NCBI RefSeq assembly: GCF_900187265.1
Contig: NZ_LT906450.1
Span: forward strand, 4,641,444-4,705,443
Origin: Rhodococcus rhodochrous
GTDB taxonomy: Bacteria; Actinomycetota; Actinomycetes; Mycobacteriales; Mycobacteriaceae
Length of the DNA: 64,000 nt
Direction of reading: 5' to 3'
Part shown: piece by piece, positions 15,866 to 25,329 of the stretch
How the letters are laid out: each line of letters opens with the position of its first letter
Numbering within the stretch: the first letter of the stretch is position 1
Translations under genes and position numbers: made by a program
Notes under the pieces: model-generated
Told to the model about the DNA's origin: nothing
The model's database searches: none
What the model saw: the letters and a program-made list of their open reading frames with translations, nothing else

Positions 15866-17407
15866 ATGCGGCAGATCCCCTCCGAACTGGTCGAACGCTA
15901 CGAGAGCGAAGGGTGGTGGACTCGCGAGACGATCGGCGACATGCTGGCGCGCGGCCTGAAGGCCGCACCCGACACCGAGTTCCGCATCCACTCGACCATC
16001 CGACCGTGGGCGGGCACCGTGAGCGAGGTCGAACACGTCGCGCGGCGCCTCGCGGCCGGTCTGCACCGCCGCGGAGTCGGCCCCGGCGACGTCGTGGCCT
16101 TCCAGCTCCCCAACTGGATGGAGGCCGCGGCCGTCTTCTGGGCCTCGTCCTTCCTGGGCGCGACGGTCGTGCCGATCGTCCACTTCTACGGTCCCAAGGA
16201 ACTCGGGTACATCCTGCGCGAGTCCGCTCCCAAGGTGTTCGTGTGCGCCGAGAAGTTCGGATACACCGAGTACCGGCCCGAACTGTGCGCCGACGTTCCC
16301 GTCGTCGGTGTCGTGGGACGCGACTTCGACGACCTGCTCGACGACGAGCCCTTCGAGAGCGTGCTCCCCGGCGATCCCTCGCAGCCGGCACTGCTGGCGT
16401 TCACCTCCGGCACCACGAGCGATCCCAAGGGCGTGATCCACACGCACCGGACGCTCGGCTTCGAGACGAGGCAGCTCTCCGAGCGCTATCCCGCCGACCG
16501 CGGCTCACAGCTCACGGGCGCGCCGGTGGGTCACTTCATCGGTATGGTCAACGCCTTCCTCATCCCGATCCTCGACCACACCCCCATCAACCTGCTCGAT
16601 GTCTGGGATCCGGCCCGCGCGATCGAACTGATGGAGAGCGACGGACTCGTGATCGGCGGCGGTGCAACCTATTTCATCACCAGTCTGCTCGACCACCCGA
16701 ACTTCGATCCGGACCGGCACCTGCAGTACATGAAGTACGCCGGCCTGGGCGGGTCGACCGTGCCCGCCGCCGTCACCCGTCGTCTCGACGATCTCGGCAT
16801 CACGGTGTTCCGCGCCTACGGCAGCACCGAGCACCCGTCGATCACGAGTTCGCTCGTCACCGATCCGGTGGACAAGCGCCTGTTCACCGACGGCAACGCG
16901 TGCCCGGGAGTGGAGATCCGTATCGCCGACGACGGCGAGATCCTCAGCCGCGGACCGGATCTGTGCATGGGATACACGAACCCCGAACTCACGGCACTCG
17001 CATTCGACGAGGACGGCTGGTACCACACCGGAGACGTCGCGATCGTCGACGAGGACGGCTTCCTGACGATCACCGACCGCAAGGCCGACTTCATCATCCG
17101 CGGTGGGGAGAACATCAGCGCGCTCGAGGTCGAGGAGGTGCTCCTGACCCTGCCCTCGGTGGCCGAGGCCGCCGTCGTGTCGGCGCCGGACGAGCGCCTC
17201 GGAGAACATGCCGCCGCCGTGCTGCGCCTGCGGCCTGGGCACGAGATGCCGACGCTCGAGGACATCCGCACACACTTCCGGCAGGCGGGCATCGCCAAGC
17301 AGAAGTGGCCCGAGGAACTGCACCGCGTCGACGACTTCCCGCGCACGGCGAGCGGGAAGATCCAGAAGTTCCGGCTTCGTCAGGATATTGCGGCTGCGCA
17401 CACATGA
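15866..17407 (+). CDS. AMP-dependent acyl-CoA synthetase
   Basis: A 513-residue ANL-superfamily ligase that activates a carboxylic acid to acyl-AMP and then acyl-CoA. The P-loop is LAFTSGTTSDPKGVIHTH (about 180-197), the A5 motif is AYGSTEHPS, A7 is DGWYHTGDVA, the hinge A8 is DRKADFIIRGGENIS and the A10 lysine is in RTASGKIQKF. The chain length and motifs fit the FadD/CaiC type. The ATG at 15866 follows GGAGC. Its stop codon lies at the edge of the 15-bp operator in front of the amidohydrolase gene. The substrate is unknown. Confidence 0.93.
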   Translation: MRQIPSELVERYESEGWWTRETIGDMLARGLKAAPDTEFRIHSTIRPWAGTVSEVEHVARRLAAGLHRRGVGPGDVVAFQLPNWMEAAAVFWASSFLGATVVPIVHFYGPKELGYILRESAPKVFVCAEKFGYTEYRPELCADVPVVGVVGRDFDDLLDDEPFESVLPGDPSQPALLAFTSGTTSDPKGVIHTHRTLGFETRQLSERYPADRGSQLTGAPVGHFIGMVNAFLIPILDHTPINLLDVWDPARAIELMESDGLVIGGGATYFITSLLDHPNFDPDRHLQYMKYAGLGGSTVPAAVTRRLDDLGITVFRAYGSTEHPSITSSLVTDPVDKRLFTDGNACPGVEIRIADDGEILSRGPDLCMGYTNPELTALAFDEDGWYHTGDVAIVDEDGFLTITDRKADFIIRGGENISALEVEEVLLTLPSVAEAAVVSAPDERLGEHAAAVLRLRPGHEMPTLEDIRTHFRQAGIAKQKWPEELHRVDDFPRTASGKIQKFRLRQDIAAAHT

Positions 17408-17420
17408 GAATAGTATTCTC
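17406..17420 (+). promoter_or_regulatory. Perfect 15-bp palindromic operator upstream of the amidohydrolase gene
   Basis: GAGAATAGTATTCTC is a perfect palindrome (7+1+7) that starts within the stop codon of the acyl-CoA synthetase gene. Its centre is 30 nt before the ATG at 17443. A TAGTAT inside it could be the -10 hexamer, so a bound protein would block the promoter. Similar 15-mers occur at the same distance in front of three other operons (34206, 34360, 54289). Confidence 0.65.
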
Positions 17421-17442
17421 GTAACAGGAGAAGGAGGATTTG

Positions 17443-18624
17443 ATGACCGCGAACGATTTGCCGTACCAGCTGTTCGATGCGGACAACCATCTGTACGAGA
17501 CCGAGGAGGCGCTGACGAAGTTCCTTCCGGAGAAGTACAAGGACGTGATCAAGTACGTGCAGGTCGACGGCCGCACGAAGATCGCGATCCGCGGTCAGAT
17601 CAGCGATTACATCCCCAACCCGACCTTCGAGGTCGTCGCCCGGCCGGGCGCCATGGAGGATTACTTCAAGAACGGCAACCCCGAGGGCAAGAGCCGTCGG
17701 GAGATCTTCGGCAAGTCCATGAAGTCGATCCCGGCCTTCCGCGAGCCGGCGGCCCGTCTCGAACTCATGGACGAACTCCGCATCGAGCGCACGCTCATGT
17801 TCCCGACCCTCGCCAGCCTCGTCGAGGAGCGCATGCGTGACGATCCGGAGCTGATCCACGCCGTCGTGCACTCGCTCAACCAGTGGCTGTACGAGACGTG
17901 GTCCTTCAATTACAAGGACCGCATCTTCACCGTGCCGGTGATCAGCCTGCCGATCGTCGACAAGGCCATCGAGGAACTCGAGTGGTGCGTCGAACGCGGC
18001 GCGAAGGCGATCCTCGTGCGCCCGGCTCCGGTTCCCGGTTACCGCGGACCGCGTTCGTTCGCCCTGCCGGAGTTCGATCCCTTCTGGAAGCGTGTCGTCG
18101 AACTCGATGTGCTCGTCACCCAGCACTCGTCCGACAGCGGCTACGCCCGCCACACGGCGGAGTGGGACGGTGCCGACAAGGAGATGCTGCCGTTCGTCAC
18201 CAACACCTTCCACATGGTCAACGAGTGGCGTCCGATCCAGGACGCGGTCGCGTCGTGGGTCTGCCACGGTGCACTCCTCCGCTTCCCGGAGCTGCGGATC
18301 GCGGTGATCGAGAACGGCGCGAGCTGGCTGCCCGGTCTGCTGCAGAACCTCGCCGACACCTTCAAGAAGGCCCCCGAGGGCTTCGGCATGAAGGACCCGG
18401 TGGAGGCGGTCAAGAACAGCATCCACGTCAGCCCCTTCTGGGAGGAGGACTTCAGCAAGCTCACCGCCCTCATCGGCGCCGAGCGCGTGCTGTTCGGTTC
18501 CGACTACCCGCACCCCGAGGGCCTGGCCGAGCCGACCACCTACATCCAGCACATCCAGCACCTGCCCTTCGAGGACCAGAAGCTGGTCATGGGCGGCAAC
18601 CTCGCGAGGCTCCTGAAGGTATGA
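17443..18624 (+). CDS. Amidohydrolase-2 family metal-dependent hydrolase
   Basis: A 393-residue TIM-barrel amidohydrolase. The first metal motif is LFDADNHLYE (D-x-D-x-H in place of HxH), and VTQHSSDSGY and LFGSDYPHPEG provide the later His and Asp ligands. Members of this branch include decarboxylases and hydrolases of ring-cleavage products (ACMSD-like) as well as many uncharacterised actinobacterial proteins found in acyl-CoA clusters; I cannot tell hydrolysis from decarboxylation. The ATG at 17443 has GGAGG 5 nt upstream. It overlaps the next synthetase gene by 4 bp (ATGA), so the two are coupled. Confidence 0.85.
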   Translation: MTANDLPYQLFDADNHLYETEEALTKFLPEKYKDVIKYVQVDGRTKIAIRGQISDYIPNPTFEVVARPGAMEDYFKNGNPEGKSRREIFGKSMKSIPAFREPAARLELMDELRIERTLMFPTLASLVEERMRDDPELIHAVVHSLNQWLYETWSFNYKDRIFTVPVISLPIVDKAIEELEWCVERGAKAILVRPAPVPGYRGPRSFALPEFDPFWKRVVELDVLVTQHSSDSGYARHTAEWDGADKEMLPFVTNTFHMVNEWRPIQDAVASWVCHGALLRFPELRIAVIENGASWLPGLLQNLADTFKKAPEGFGMKDPVEAVKNSIHVSPFWEEDFSKLTALIGAERVLFGSDYPHPEGLAEPTTYIQHIQHLPFEDQKLVMGGNLARLLKV

Positions 18625-20054
18625 GCTGGCGGACCATCCCCGAGATGGTCCTCAGCGCCGGCGACCGCTTCGGTGATGCCGAAGCGGTCGTCGACGGGGA
18701 CCTCCGGATCTCCTTCACCGATTTCACCGATCGAATCCGCCGCGCCGCCGGAGCATTCGCCGACGCAGGTGTCGGCAAGGGTGATCGGGTGGCGATCTGG
18801 GCCCCCAACTCCGCCGCGTGGATCGTCGCGGCCTTCGGCCTGCTCACCGCGGGTGGTGTGCTCGTCCCGGTGAACACCCGCTACCGCGAGGACGAGGCGG
18901 GCGACATCATCCGGCGCAGCGGAGCGAAGCTGACCCTCGTGCAGGACGGCTTCCTCGACCAGGAATACGCGGTGCCGGCCGGCACCCCCCGGATCGACAT
19001 CGCATCCGGTTTCCTGGACAGCGGAAGACCTTTCACCCGCGAGGTGGTCGGCGAGGACATCGCCGACATCATGTACACCTCGGGCACCACCGGACGCCCC
19101 AAGGGCGTGATGATGAACCACCTGCAGACCCTCCGGATGTTCTCCGAGTGGTGCGATCTGGCCGATCTGCGACGCGGCGACCGTTACCTGCTCGTCAACC
19201 CGTTCTTCCACATGTTCGGCTACAAGGCCGGCCTCGTCGCGTCGTTCATCCGCGGCGCCACGATGATTCCCGTCCCGGTCTTCGAGACGGACACCGTCCT
19301 CGACCTGATCGAGCGGGAACATGTGACCATGCTGCCCGGACCACCCACGCTCTACCACTCGCTCCTCGCAGCGCAGCAGGACCGGACCCACGACCTGTCG
19401 TCGCTGCGCGCGGCGGTGACCGGATCGGCCGACATCCCGGTCGATCTGATCCGGCGGATCCGGAGCGAACTGCCCTTCGAGACGATCATGACGGGATACG
19501 GTCTGAGCGAGGCCGGCACCGCGACGGCCTCCCGCCGCGGCGACACCTTCGAACAGATCGCCACGACCGTCGGAAAACCCTGCGACGGTGTGGAAGTGAG
19601 CATCGCCGACGACAGCGAAGTGCTCATCCGCGGATACAACGTGATGCAGGGCTATCTCGACGATCCGGAGGCCACCGCCGCAGCCGTCGATACCGAAGGA
19701 TGGCTCCACACGGGTGATCTCGGCGAGATCGGCGCCGACGGTCACCTCCGGATCATCGGCCGCAAGAAGGACATGTTCGTCGTCGGCGGTTTCAACGCCT
19801 ATCCCGCCGAGATCGAAGGTTTCCTGCTCGAACACCCCGCCGTCGACCAGGTGGCCGTGATCGGGATCCCCGACGAACGGCTCGGCCAGGTGGGCAAGGC
19901 GTTCGTCGTCTCGTCCGATCCCGTCCCCGCCGAGGACCTGATCGCCTGGAGCCGCACACGCATGGCGGGATTCAAGGTCCCGCGTGTCGTCGAATACATC
20001 GACGCGCTCCCCCTCAACGCGACCGGCAAGGTCGTCAAAGAACTACTCCGTTGA
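18621..20054 (+). CDS. AMP-dependent acyl-CoA synthetase (FadD type)
   Basis: A 477-residue class I adenylate-forming ligase. The P-loop is MYTSGTTGRPKGVMMNH, A5 is GYGLSEAGTAT, A7 is EGWLHTGDLG, A8 is IIGRKKDMFVVGGFNAYPAE and the catalytic lysine is in LNATGKVVKEL. It shares little beyond motifs with the neighbouring ligase at 15866, so the two probably activate different acids of one pathway. The ATG overlaps the amidohydrolase stop codon. The product would be fed to the acyl-CoA dehydrogenases in the window. Confidence 0.93.
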   Translation: MSWRTIPEMVLSAGDRFGDAEAVVDGDLRISFTDFTDRIRRAAGAFADAGVGKGDRVAIWAPNSAAWIVAAFGLLTAGGVLVPVNTRYREDEAGDIIRRSGAKLTLVQDGFLDQEYAVPAGTPRIDIASGFLDSGRPFTREVVGEDIADIMYTSGTTGRPKGVMMNHLQTLRMFSEWCDLADLRRGDRYLLVNPFFHMFGYKAGLVASFIRGATMIPVPVFETDTVLDLIEREHVTMLPGPPTLYHSLLAAQQDRTHDLSSLRAAVTGSADIPVDLIRRIRSELPFETIMTGYGLSEAGTATASRRGDTFEQIATTVGKPCDGVEVSIADDSEVLIRGYNVMQGYLDDPEATAAAVDTEGWLHTGDLGEIGADGHLRIIGRKKDMFVVGGFNAYPAEIEGFLLEHPAVDQVAVIGIPDERLGQVGKAFVVSSDPVPAEDLIAWSRTRMAGFKVPRVVEYIDALPLNATGKVVKELLR

Positions 20055-20082
20055 CACATCCCCCGCAGACAGGAGTTCCGGC

Positions 20083-20376
20083 ATGTCGGACGAAGCTGCG
20101 ATGATCGATTTCGCCGTGAAGTGGCGGCACTGGAACGGTGGTCCCGACGAGGACATCTGGGTCACCTTCGGGATCACCCCCGAGAACTACTTCCACCGCC
20201 TCCGCGGCCTGCTGACCAAGCATCGGTGGAACCGGTTGGAACCGCACATCCTCGAACAACTCGTGCGCATCTGCGACGAGCGGCTCGACACCGTCGACAT
20301 CGCCTCCGCAGCGGGCCGACGTGATCGGGCACGGTACGCCTCCTCGGCACATCCGCTCAGCAGATTGTCCGCCTGA
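20083..20376 (+). CDS. Small DUF3263-like protein
   Basis: A 97-residue soluble protein following the synthetase gene by 28 bp, with AGGAG before its ATG. The pattern MIDFAVKWRHWNGGPDEDIW, then FGITPENYFHRLRGLL, matches the style of DUF3263, a short actinobacterial domain with a helix-turn-helix-like core. It may bind DNA or a partner protein; no enzyme motif is present. The C-terminal 25 residues are Arg/Ser/Ala rich. Its place between a ligase and a transporter in a catabolic operon is unusual for this family. Confidence 0.6.
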   Translation: MSDEAAMIDFAVKWRHWNGGPDEDIWVTFGITPENYFHRLRGLLTKHRWNRLEPHILEQLVRICDERLDTVDIASAAGRRDRARYASSAHPLSRLSA

Positions 20377-20468
20377 CCAGGGTTTCGAGGAACTTCACGG
20401 GAATCGGTTTCGCCCTCCGTCGACTCGCGTATCCGCCGAGGCACCGAGCTCGATCGGAGGGAACAATC

Positions 20469-21838
20469 GTGAAGAACGGTTCCGTCGACCCGAAGCCGGA
20501 AGCTCACGAAGAGCCGCCGGAGAAGGTACGCCGCGCCATCGGTGCGTCGGCCATGGGTAATTTCACCGAGTGGTTCGATTACGGCGTCTACGCCTACACG
20601 GCCACCTACATCGCCGATTCGTTCTTCCCCGGCGATCTCGAATCCGCGACGCTGCTCACGCTGGGTGTCTTCGCGGTCTCCTTCATCATTCGGCCCCTGG
20701 GCGGTTTCGTGTGGGGTCCGCTCGGCGACCGGTTGGCCGTCGTCAGATCCTGGCGCTCACCATCCTTCTGATGGGTGGTTCGACGGTGCTGCTCGGCGCG
20801 GTCCCGTCGTACGAGTCGATCGGGTTCTGGGCGCCTCTGCTGCTCGTGCTGCTGCGCATCATCCAGGGCTTCTCCACCGGCGGTGAGTACGGTGGCGCGG
20901 CGACCTTCATGGCCGAGTACTCGCCCGACCGCAGGCGTGGCTTCTACGGCAGCTTCCTCGAGTTCGGCACGCTGGGCGGTTTCTCCGCCGGCGCGTTCCT
21001 CGTCCTGATGATCGACCTGCTGTCCACGGACGCCTTCATGGCGACCTGGGGTTGGCGCCTGCCGTTCTTCGTCGCCGGCCCGCTCGCGTTGGTGGGCCTC
21101 TACCTCCGTTCGAAACTCGACGAGACGCCGGTCTTCAAGGAACTCGAGGAGGCGCACCAGGAGGAGGCCAGCATCGGTGCCGAGTTCAAGGACCTGCTCA
21201 CCCGGTACTGGCGACCGATCATCAAGATGATGGGTCTGGTCATCGCGCTGAACGTCTGCAACTACACGTTGCTGAGCTACATGCCGACCTATCTCGAGGA
21301 TCGGATCGGTCTGACGACCACCTCGGCGCTGATCCTGGTGTTGATCGGTCAGCTCGCGATGATGGCGGTCATCCCGTTCTCCGGGGCGTTGTCGGACCGG
21401 ATCGGGCGCAAGCCCCTCTGGGCGGCGTCGCTGGTAGGTCTGTTCGTTCTCGCCGCGCCGATGTACATGTTGATGTCGGTGGGCTTCGGCTGGGCGATTC
21501 TGGGCTTCACCGTGCTCGGCCTGTTGTACGTGCTGCAGCTGTCGACCATCTCGGCGACCTTCCCCGCCATGTTCCCCACGCAGGTCCGGTTCGCCGGGTT
21601 CGCGATCTCGTACAACCTGTCCACCTCGATCTTCGGTGGTACGGCTCCCGCGATCAACGAATGGCTCGTCGAGCGGACCGGCAACGATCTCATGCCGGCC
21701 TTCTACATGATGGGCGCGTGCGTGGTCGGGCTCGTCGCCCTCTACTTCGTGGCGGAGACCGCGGGGGCATCGCTGCGTGGACGCGGCATCCCGGGTATCG
21801 ACAACGAAGCACACCCCACCGCCCTGTCCCATCACTGA
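20469..21838 (+). pseudogene. MFS metabolite:H+ symporter (MHS/ProP type) interrupted by a frameshift
   Basis: Two reading frames together encode one 12-helix MHS-family transporter. The first frame starts with GTG at 20469 (GGAGGG upstream) and gives NFTEWFDYGVYAYTATYIAD up to GPLGDRL. The second continues GRRQILALTILLMGGSTVLL to the stop at 21838. Adding one G in the TTGGCC at 20733-20738 restores the loop motif GPLGDRLGRRQ exactly. So one base is missing, from a true mutation or a sequencing error. As written, the product would end after 100 residues. Intact, it would import a carboxylate or similar small metabolite for this operon. The end overlaps the convergent MFS gene by 7 bp. Confidence 0.85.
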
Positions 21839-23271
21839 CGGGAGACGGCCGGCGCAGCTTCTGTATCGGTCCGGTCCTCGGGTCGGACACGACGGATGGC
21901 CAGGGTCACGGCGGCGGCCAGCAGCGCGGACGCCGCCCCGATCAGCATGCCGGTGAGGAGTCCTCCCTCGGACGGGATCGATGTTCCGCGGAAGGCGACG
22001 GTCGTCTGCGCCAGCACGACCCCCGCGACCGCCGCCGACGCCGTGCCTCCGACCGAACGCAGCAGGGTGTTGACGCTGTTGGCCGACGAGATCTGCGTCG
22101 GCGGCACCGCCCCCATGATCAATGTGGGGATGGCCCCGTACGCCAGTCCGATCCCCGCCGCGACGCAGCAGGTGAGCGCCATGAGACCCCACGGTGATCG
22201 CATGAGGAGTCCCGCAAAGGCATAGGCCGCGGCGATCATCAGGCAGCCCGCGAACAGGGTCGTGCGGGGGCTGCGCAGGGTCGTCAGCCGCGCCCCCAGC
22301 GGGGAGATCGCCATCATCAGCAGACCGGCCGGTGCGCACCACAGCCCCATGGCCACCATCGACTGTCCCAGTCCGTATCCGGTCTCCGTGGGCAGCATGA
22401 GGATCTGGGGAACGAGCAGCGCCTGGAAGTACATCGAGAAACCGATCAGGGCCGCGACGATGTTGGTGACGAGGACCCGGTTCCCCTTCGAGACCCGGAG
22501 ATCGACGAGCGGTGCCGGAGACCTCAGTTCCCACCGGCCCCACACCACGAACGCGACGATCGAGACCGCGAACAGGATCGGGATCGTCGCACCCGTCCAG
22601 CCCCAGTCACCGCCCTTGGATATCGCCAGCAACCCGGCGACCAGTGCGACCGAGAGCCCGAGGGTGCCGACGAGGTCGAATCGGCCCGCCTCCGCCGGCA
22701 CCGGGGTGTCCCGCACCAGCCGGGCGATGAGCACCGCGACGAGCACACCGGCGAGACCGGCTCCCCAGAACAGCATCCGCCAGTTCGTGTACTGGACGAC
22801 GGCCGCAGCGAGCGGCAGGCCGAGTGCTCCCCCGATCCCCAGGGACGAACTCATCAGGGCGATGGCCGAGCCGAGACGAGCCGGTGGCACGAGGGAACGC
22901 AACGCACTGATGCCGAGGGGCACGATCCCGAAGCCCGCACCCTGGAGGGCACGGCCGACGAGCATCGGGGCCAGGGACGACGACAGTGCACACAGGAACG
23001 ACCCGACGATGAGTGGGATCGTGCACACCAACAGCATCCGGCGCGCGCCGTACATGTCGCCCAGGCGTCCCGTCACGGGTGTCGCGACGGCACCCGCGAG
23101 CAGGGTCACCGTGACCACCCAGGACGCATTGGACGGGCTGGTCCCGAGCAGGGCGGGCAGTTCACCGAGCAGTGGGATGACGAGGGTCGACATCACCGTG
23201 GTGACGATGCCCGCGAAGACCAGTACCCGGATCGTGCGGCCCTTCGGTCGATCAGGCGTCCGCACCGGCAC
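21832..23271 (-). CDS. MFS transporter, DHA2/EmrB-like (14 helices)
   Basis: A 479-residue major-facilitator protein with about 14 transmembrane segments. Motif A is GRLGDMYGARRML and the antiporter motif C-like stretch is SLGIGGALGLPLAAAVV. Proteins of this type export drugs or metabolites using the proton gradient. The GTG start at 23271 lies 20 bp inside the end of the ABC ATPase gene, so it is the last gene of the peptide-ABC operon. Export of an excess or toxic pathway intermediate is an inference from context. It resembles the MFS exporter at 44158 in size and type. Confidence 0.87.
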   Translation of the reverse strand: MPVRTPDRPKGRTIRVLVFAGIVTTVMSTLVIPLLGELPALLGTSPSNASWVVTVTLLAGAVATPVTGRLGDMYGARRMLLVCTIPLIVGSFLCALSSSLAPMLVGRALQGAGFGIVPLGISALRSLVPPARLGSAIALMSSSLGIGGALGLPLAAAVVQYTNWRMLFWGAGLAGVLVAVLIARLVRDTPVPAEAGRFDLVGTLGLSVALVAGLLAISKGGDWGWTGATIPILFAVSIVAFVVWGRWELRSPAPLVDLRVSKGNRVLVTNIVAALIGFSMYFQALLVPQILMLPTETGYGLGQSMVAMGLWCAPAGLLMMAISPLGARLTTLRSPRTTLFAGCLMIAAAYAFAGLLMRSPWGLMALTCCVAAGIGLAYGAIPTLIMGAVPPTQISSANSVNTLLRSVGGTASAAVAGVVLAQTTVAFRGTSIPSEGGLLTGMLIGAASALLAAAVTLAIRRVRPEDRTDTEAAPAVSRQ

Positions 23272-24298
23272 CGACGGCGGCGGGTTCGGGAAGATCGCGT
23301 CCGGTCACGGACGGCAGCGGGAAGTGGCAGGCCGCGTACTGGCCCGGACGGACCTCACGCATCTCGGGTTCCTCTTCGGCACAACGGTCCTGGGCCATCG
23401 GGCAGCGGGTGCGGAACCGGCAACCCGTGGGAGGTGCGAGCGGCGACGGCACGTCGCCGGCCAGGGGTGGTCCGGCGAAACCCTTCTCCGGGTCGGTCAG
23501 CGGCACCGAATCGAGCAGCGCGCGCGTGTAGGGATGCGCCGGGTCGTCGTACATCTCGATGGAATCACCGAATTCGCAGACCTTGCCCAGGTACATGACC
23601 ATGACCTTGTCGCTCACCGTGCGCACCACACCGAGATCGTGGGCGATGAACACGACGGTGAGATCGAACTCGGCCTTGAGTTCCTCGATCAGGTTGAGGA
23701 TCTGGGCCTGCACCGACACATCGAGCGCCGAGACCGGTTCGTCGCAGATGAGCAGCCGGGGATTCAGGGCGAGCGCTCGCGCGATGGCGACGCGCTGCGC
23801 CTGGCCACCCGAGAGCTGACGGGGCAGCATGCCGGCGAATCGCTCGCCGGGCAGACCGACCTGTTCGAGGACCGACACCGATGTCGTCGCCCGTTCCTTC
23901 GCAGGTGTTTTCGCGACCGTCAGGCCCTCGACGACGATGTCGGCGACCGACCGGCGCGGATTGAGCGAGGCGACCGGATCCTGGAAGATCATCTGCATGT
24001 CGCGCCGGAGGGAGCGCATGCGCTTCTCGCTCGCCTCCTCGATCCACTCGTCGCCGAACCGGATACGGCCGGAGGTGATGCGGTCCAGCCGCAGCACCGC
24101 ACGACCGGTGGTCGACTTGCCGCACCCGGATTCGCCGACGATGCCGAGGGTTTCACCGGGCAGGATGTCGAAGCTGATCTTCGAGACCGCCTGCACCGTA
24201 CCGTTGTCGGTGGGGTACTCGACCACCAGGTCCTGCACACTGAGCAGGGCCTCGTCGCCGCGCAGATGAGTGGCACCACTACCGGCCATGGGATTCAC
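23252..24298 (-). CDS. Peptide/nickel-type ABC transporter ATP-binding protein (DppF/OppF-like)
   Basis: A 348-residue ATPase. Walker A is GESGCGKST, the Q-loop lies in MIFQDPVASLNPR, the signature is LSGGQAQR, Walker B is LLICDEPVSALD and the switch His is in IAHDLG. The C-terminal oligopeptide-transporter extension follows (HPYTRALLDSVP, and a Cys cluster in CRFRTRCPMAQDRC that can carry an Fe-S cluster). It works with the other ATPase and two permeases on the inner face of the membrane. It overlaps both neighbouring genes (by 20 bp each). Confidence 0.93.
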   Translation of the reverse strand: MNPMAGSGATHLRGDEALLSVQDLVVEYPTDNGTVQAVSKISFDILPGETLGIVGESGCGKSTTGRAVLRLDRITSGRIRFGDEWIEEASEKRMRSLRRDMQMIFQDPVASLNPRRSVADIVVEGLTVAKTPAKERATTSVSVLEQVGLPGERFAGMLPRQLSGGQAQRVAIARALALNPRLLICDEPVSALDVSVQAQILNLIEELKAEFDLTVVFIAHDLGVVRTVSDKVMVMYLGKVCEFGDSIEMYDDPAHPYTRALLDSVPLTDPEKGFAGPPLAGDVPSPLAPPTGCRFRTRCPMAQDRCAEEEPEMREVRPGQYAACHFPLPSVTGRDLPEPAAVGAGADA

Positions 24299-25292
24299 CT
24301 CCGGAAACGGCCCCGACCGGAACGGTCACCGGGCTCAGACACGCAACGTGATGATCGACGCCCACCGACTCGAGTGGGGGCGGCGTGGTGTGGCACTGGT
24401 CCGACGCGTGATTGCAGCGCGGCGCGAACCGGCACCCCTCGGGCGGTGAGGTCGGGTCGGGCAGCGACCCGCCGATCACCCGCAGCGGTGCGTGCCGCAC
24501 GTGGTCGATCGTCGGGGTCGCCCCGAGCAGTGCGTGGGTGTAGCGGTGCATCGGCTGCTCGAACACCTCACGGGTGGAACCGACTTCGGCGAGCCGCCCC
24601 GCGTACATCACCGACACCCGGTCGGTGCGACCCGCGACCACCGCGAGGTCGTGACTGATGAGCATCATCGACATGCCCCGGTCGCGCTGGACGCGCCGCA
24701 GCAGGTCGAGGATCTGACGCTGGATCGTCACGTCCAGGGCGGTCGTCGGTTCGTCGGCGATGAGCAGATCCGGTTCGCACGCCAGCGCGATCGCGATCAT
24801 CACGCGCTGGCGCATGCCACCGGACATCTCGTGGGGATAGTTGCGGAGGCGTCGTTCCGGATCGGGGACGCCCACCTCCTCGAGGAGCTTCAGCGCCCGC
24901 GTGTGTGCCTCGGATCTGCTGACGCCGAGGTGCTTCCGCATCCCCTCGGTGAGCTGTCGCTCGACCCGGACGACCGGATTGAGCGAACGACCCGGATCCT
25001 GGAAGACCATCGCGATCTGTTTGCCCCAGATCTCGCGCTTCTCCTTCTTGGTCAGGGCCAGCAGGTCGCGGCCCTGGAAGGTCACCGATCCGGATCGGCC
25101 CGAGCGGGGTGGCATGAGCCCCATGATCGCCCGGGCCATCACCGACTTTCCGGAGCCCGACTCGCCGACGATACCCAGCGCCTGTCCGGAGTCCAGGTCG
25201 AGCGACACGTCGTCCACTGCGCGGACGGTGCCTCGTGGCGTGCCGATGTAGGCACGGAGATTTCTCACTTCGAGAATCGGCTGAGTAGTCAC
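24279..25292 (-). CDS. Peptide/nickel-type ABC transporter ATP-binding protein (DppD/OppD-like)
   Basis: A 337-residue ATPase. Walker A is GESGSGKSV, the Q-loop is [12 protein letters not shown], the signature is MSGGMRQR, Walker B is [12 protein letters not shown] and the switch His lies in ISHDLAVV. The oligo_HPY-type C-terminus has [12 protein letters not shown] and a Cys-rich [14 protein letters not shown]. It pairs with the DppF-like ATPase as a heterodimer. The gene follows the substrate-binding protein by 37 bp and overlaps the next ATPase gene. Confidence 0.93.
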   Translation of the reverse strand: MTTQPILEVRNLRAYIGTPRGTVRAVDDVSLDLDSGQALGIVGESGSGKSVMARAIMGLMPPRSGRSGSVTFQGRDLLALTKKEKREIWGKQIAMVFQDPGRSLNPVVRVERQLTEGMRKHLGVSRSEAHTRALKLLEEVGVPDPERRLRNYPHEMSGGMRQRVMIAIALACEPDLLIADEPTTALDVTIQRQILDLLRRVQRDRGMSMMLISHDLAVVAGRTDRVSVMYAGRLAEVGSTREVFEQPMHRYTHALLGATPTIDHVRHAPLRVIGGSLPDPTSPPEGCRFAPRCNHASDQCHTTPPPLESVGVDHHVACLSPVTVPVGAVSGGESHGR

Positions 25293-25329
25293 GGCGAGCC
25301 GGTCCCTTCCGTCTTGTCGGCTGTATCGG

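Noticed and set aside
14583..16391. Long minus-strand open frame across the P450 and crotonase region
   Set aside because: Its product is Arg-rich low-complexity sequence, a by-product of GC-rich codon use in genes that have clear family matches in other frames.
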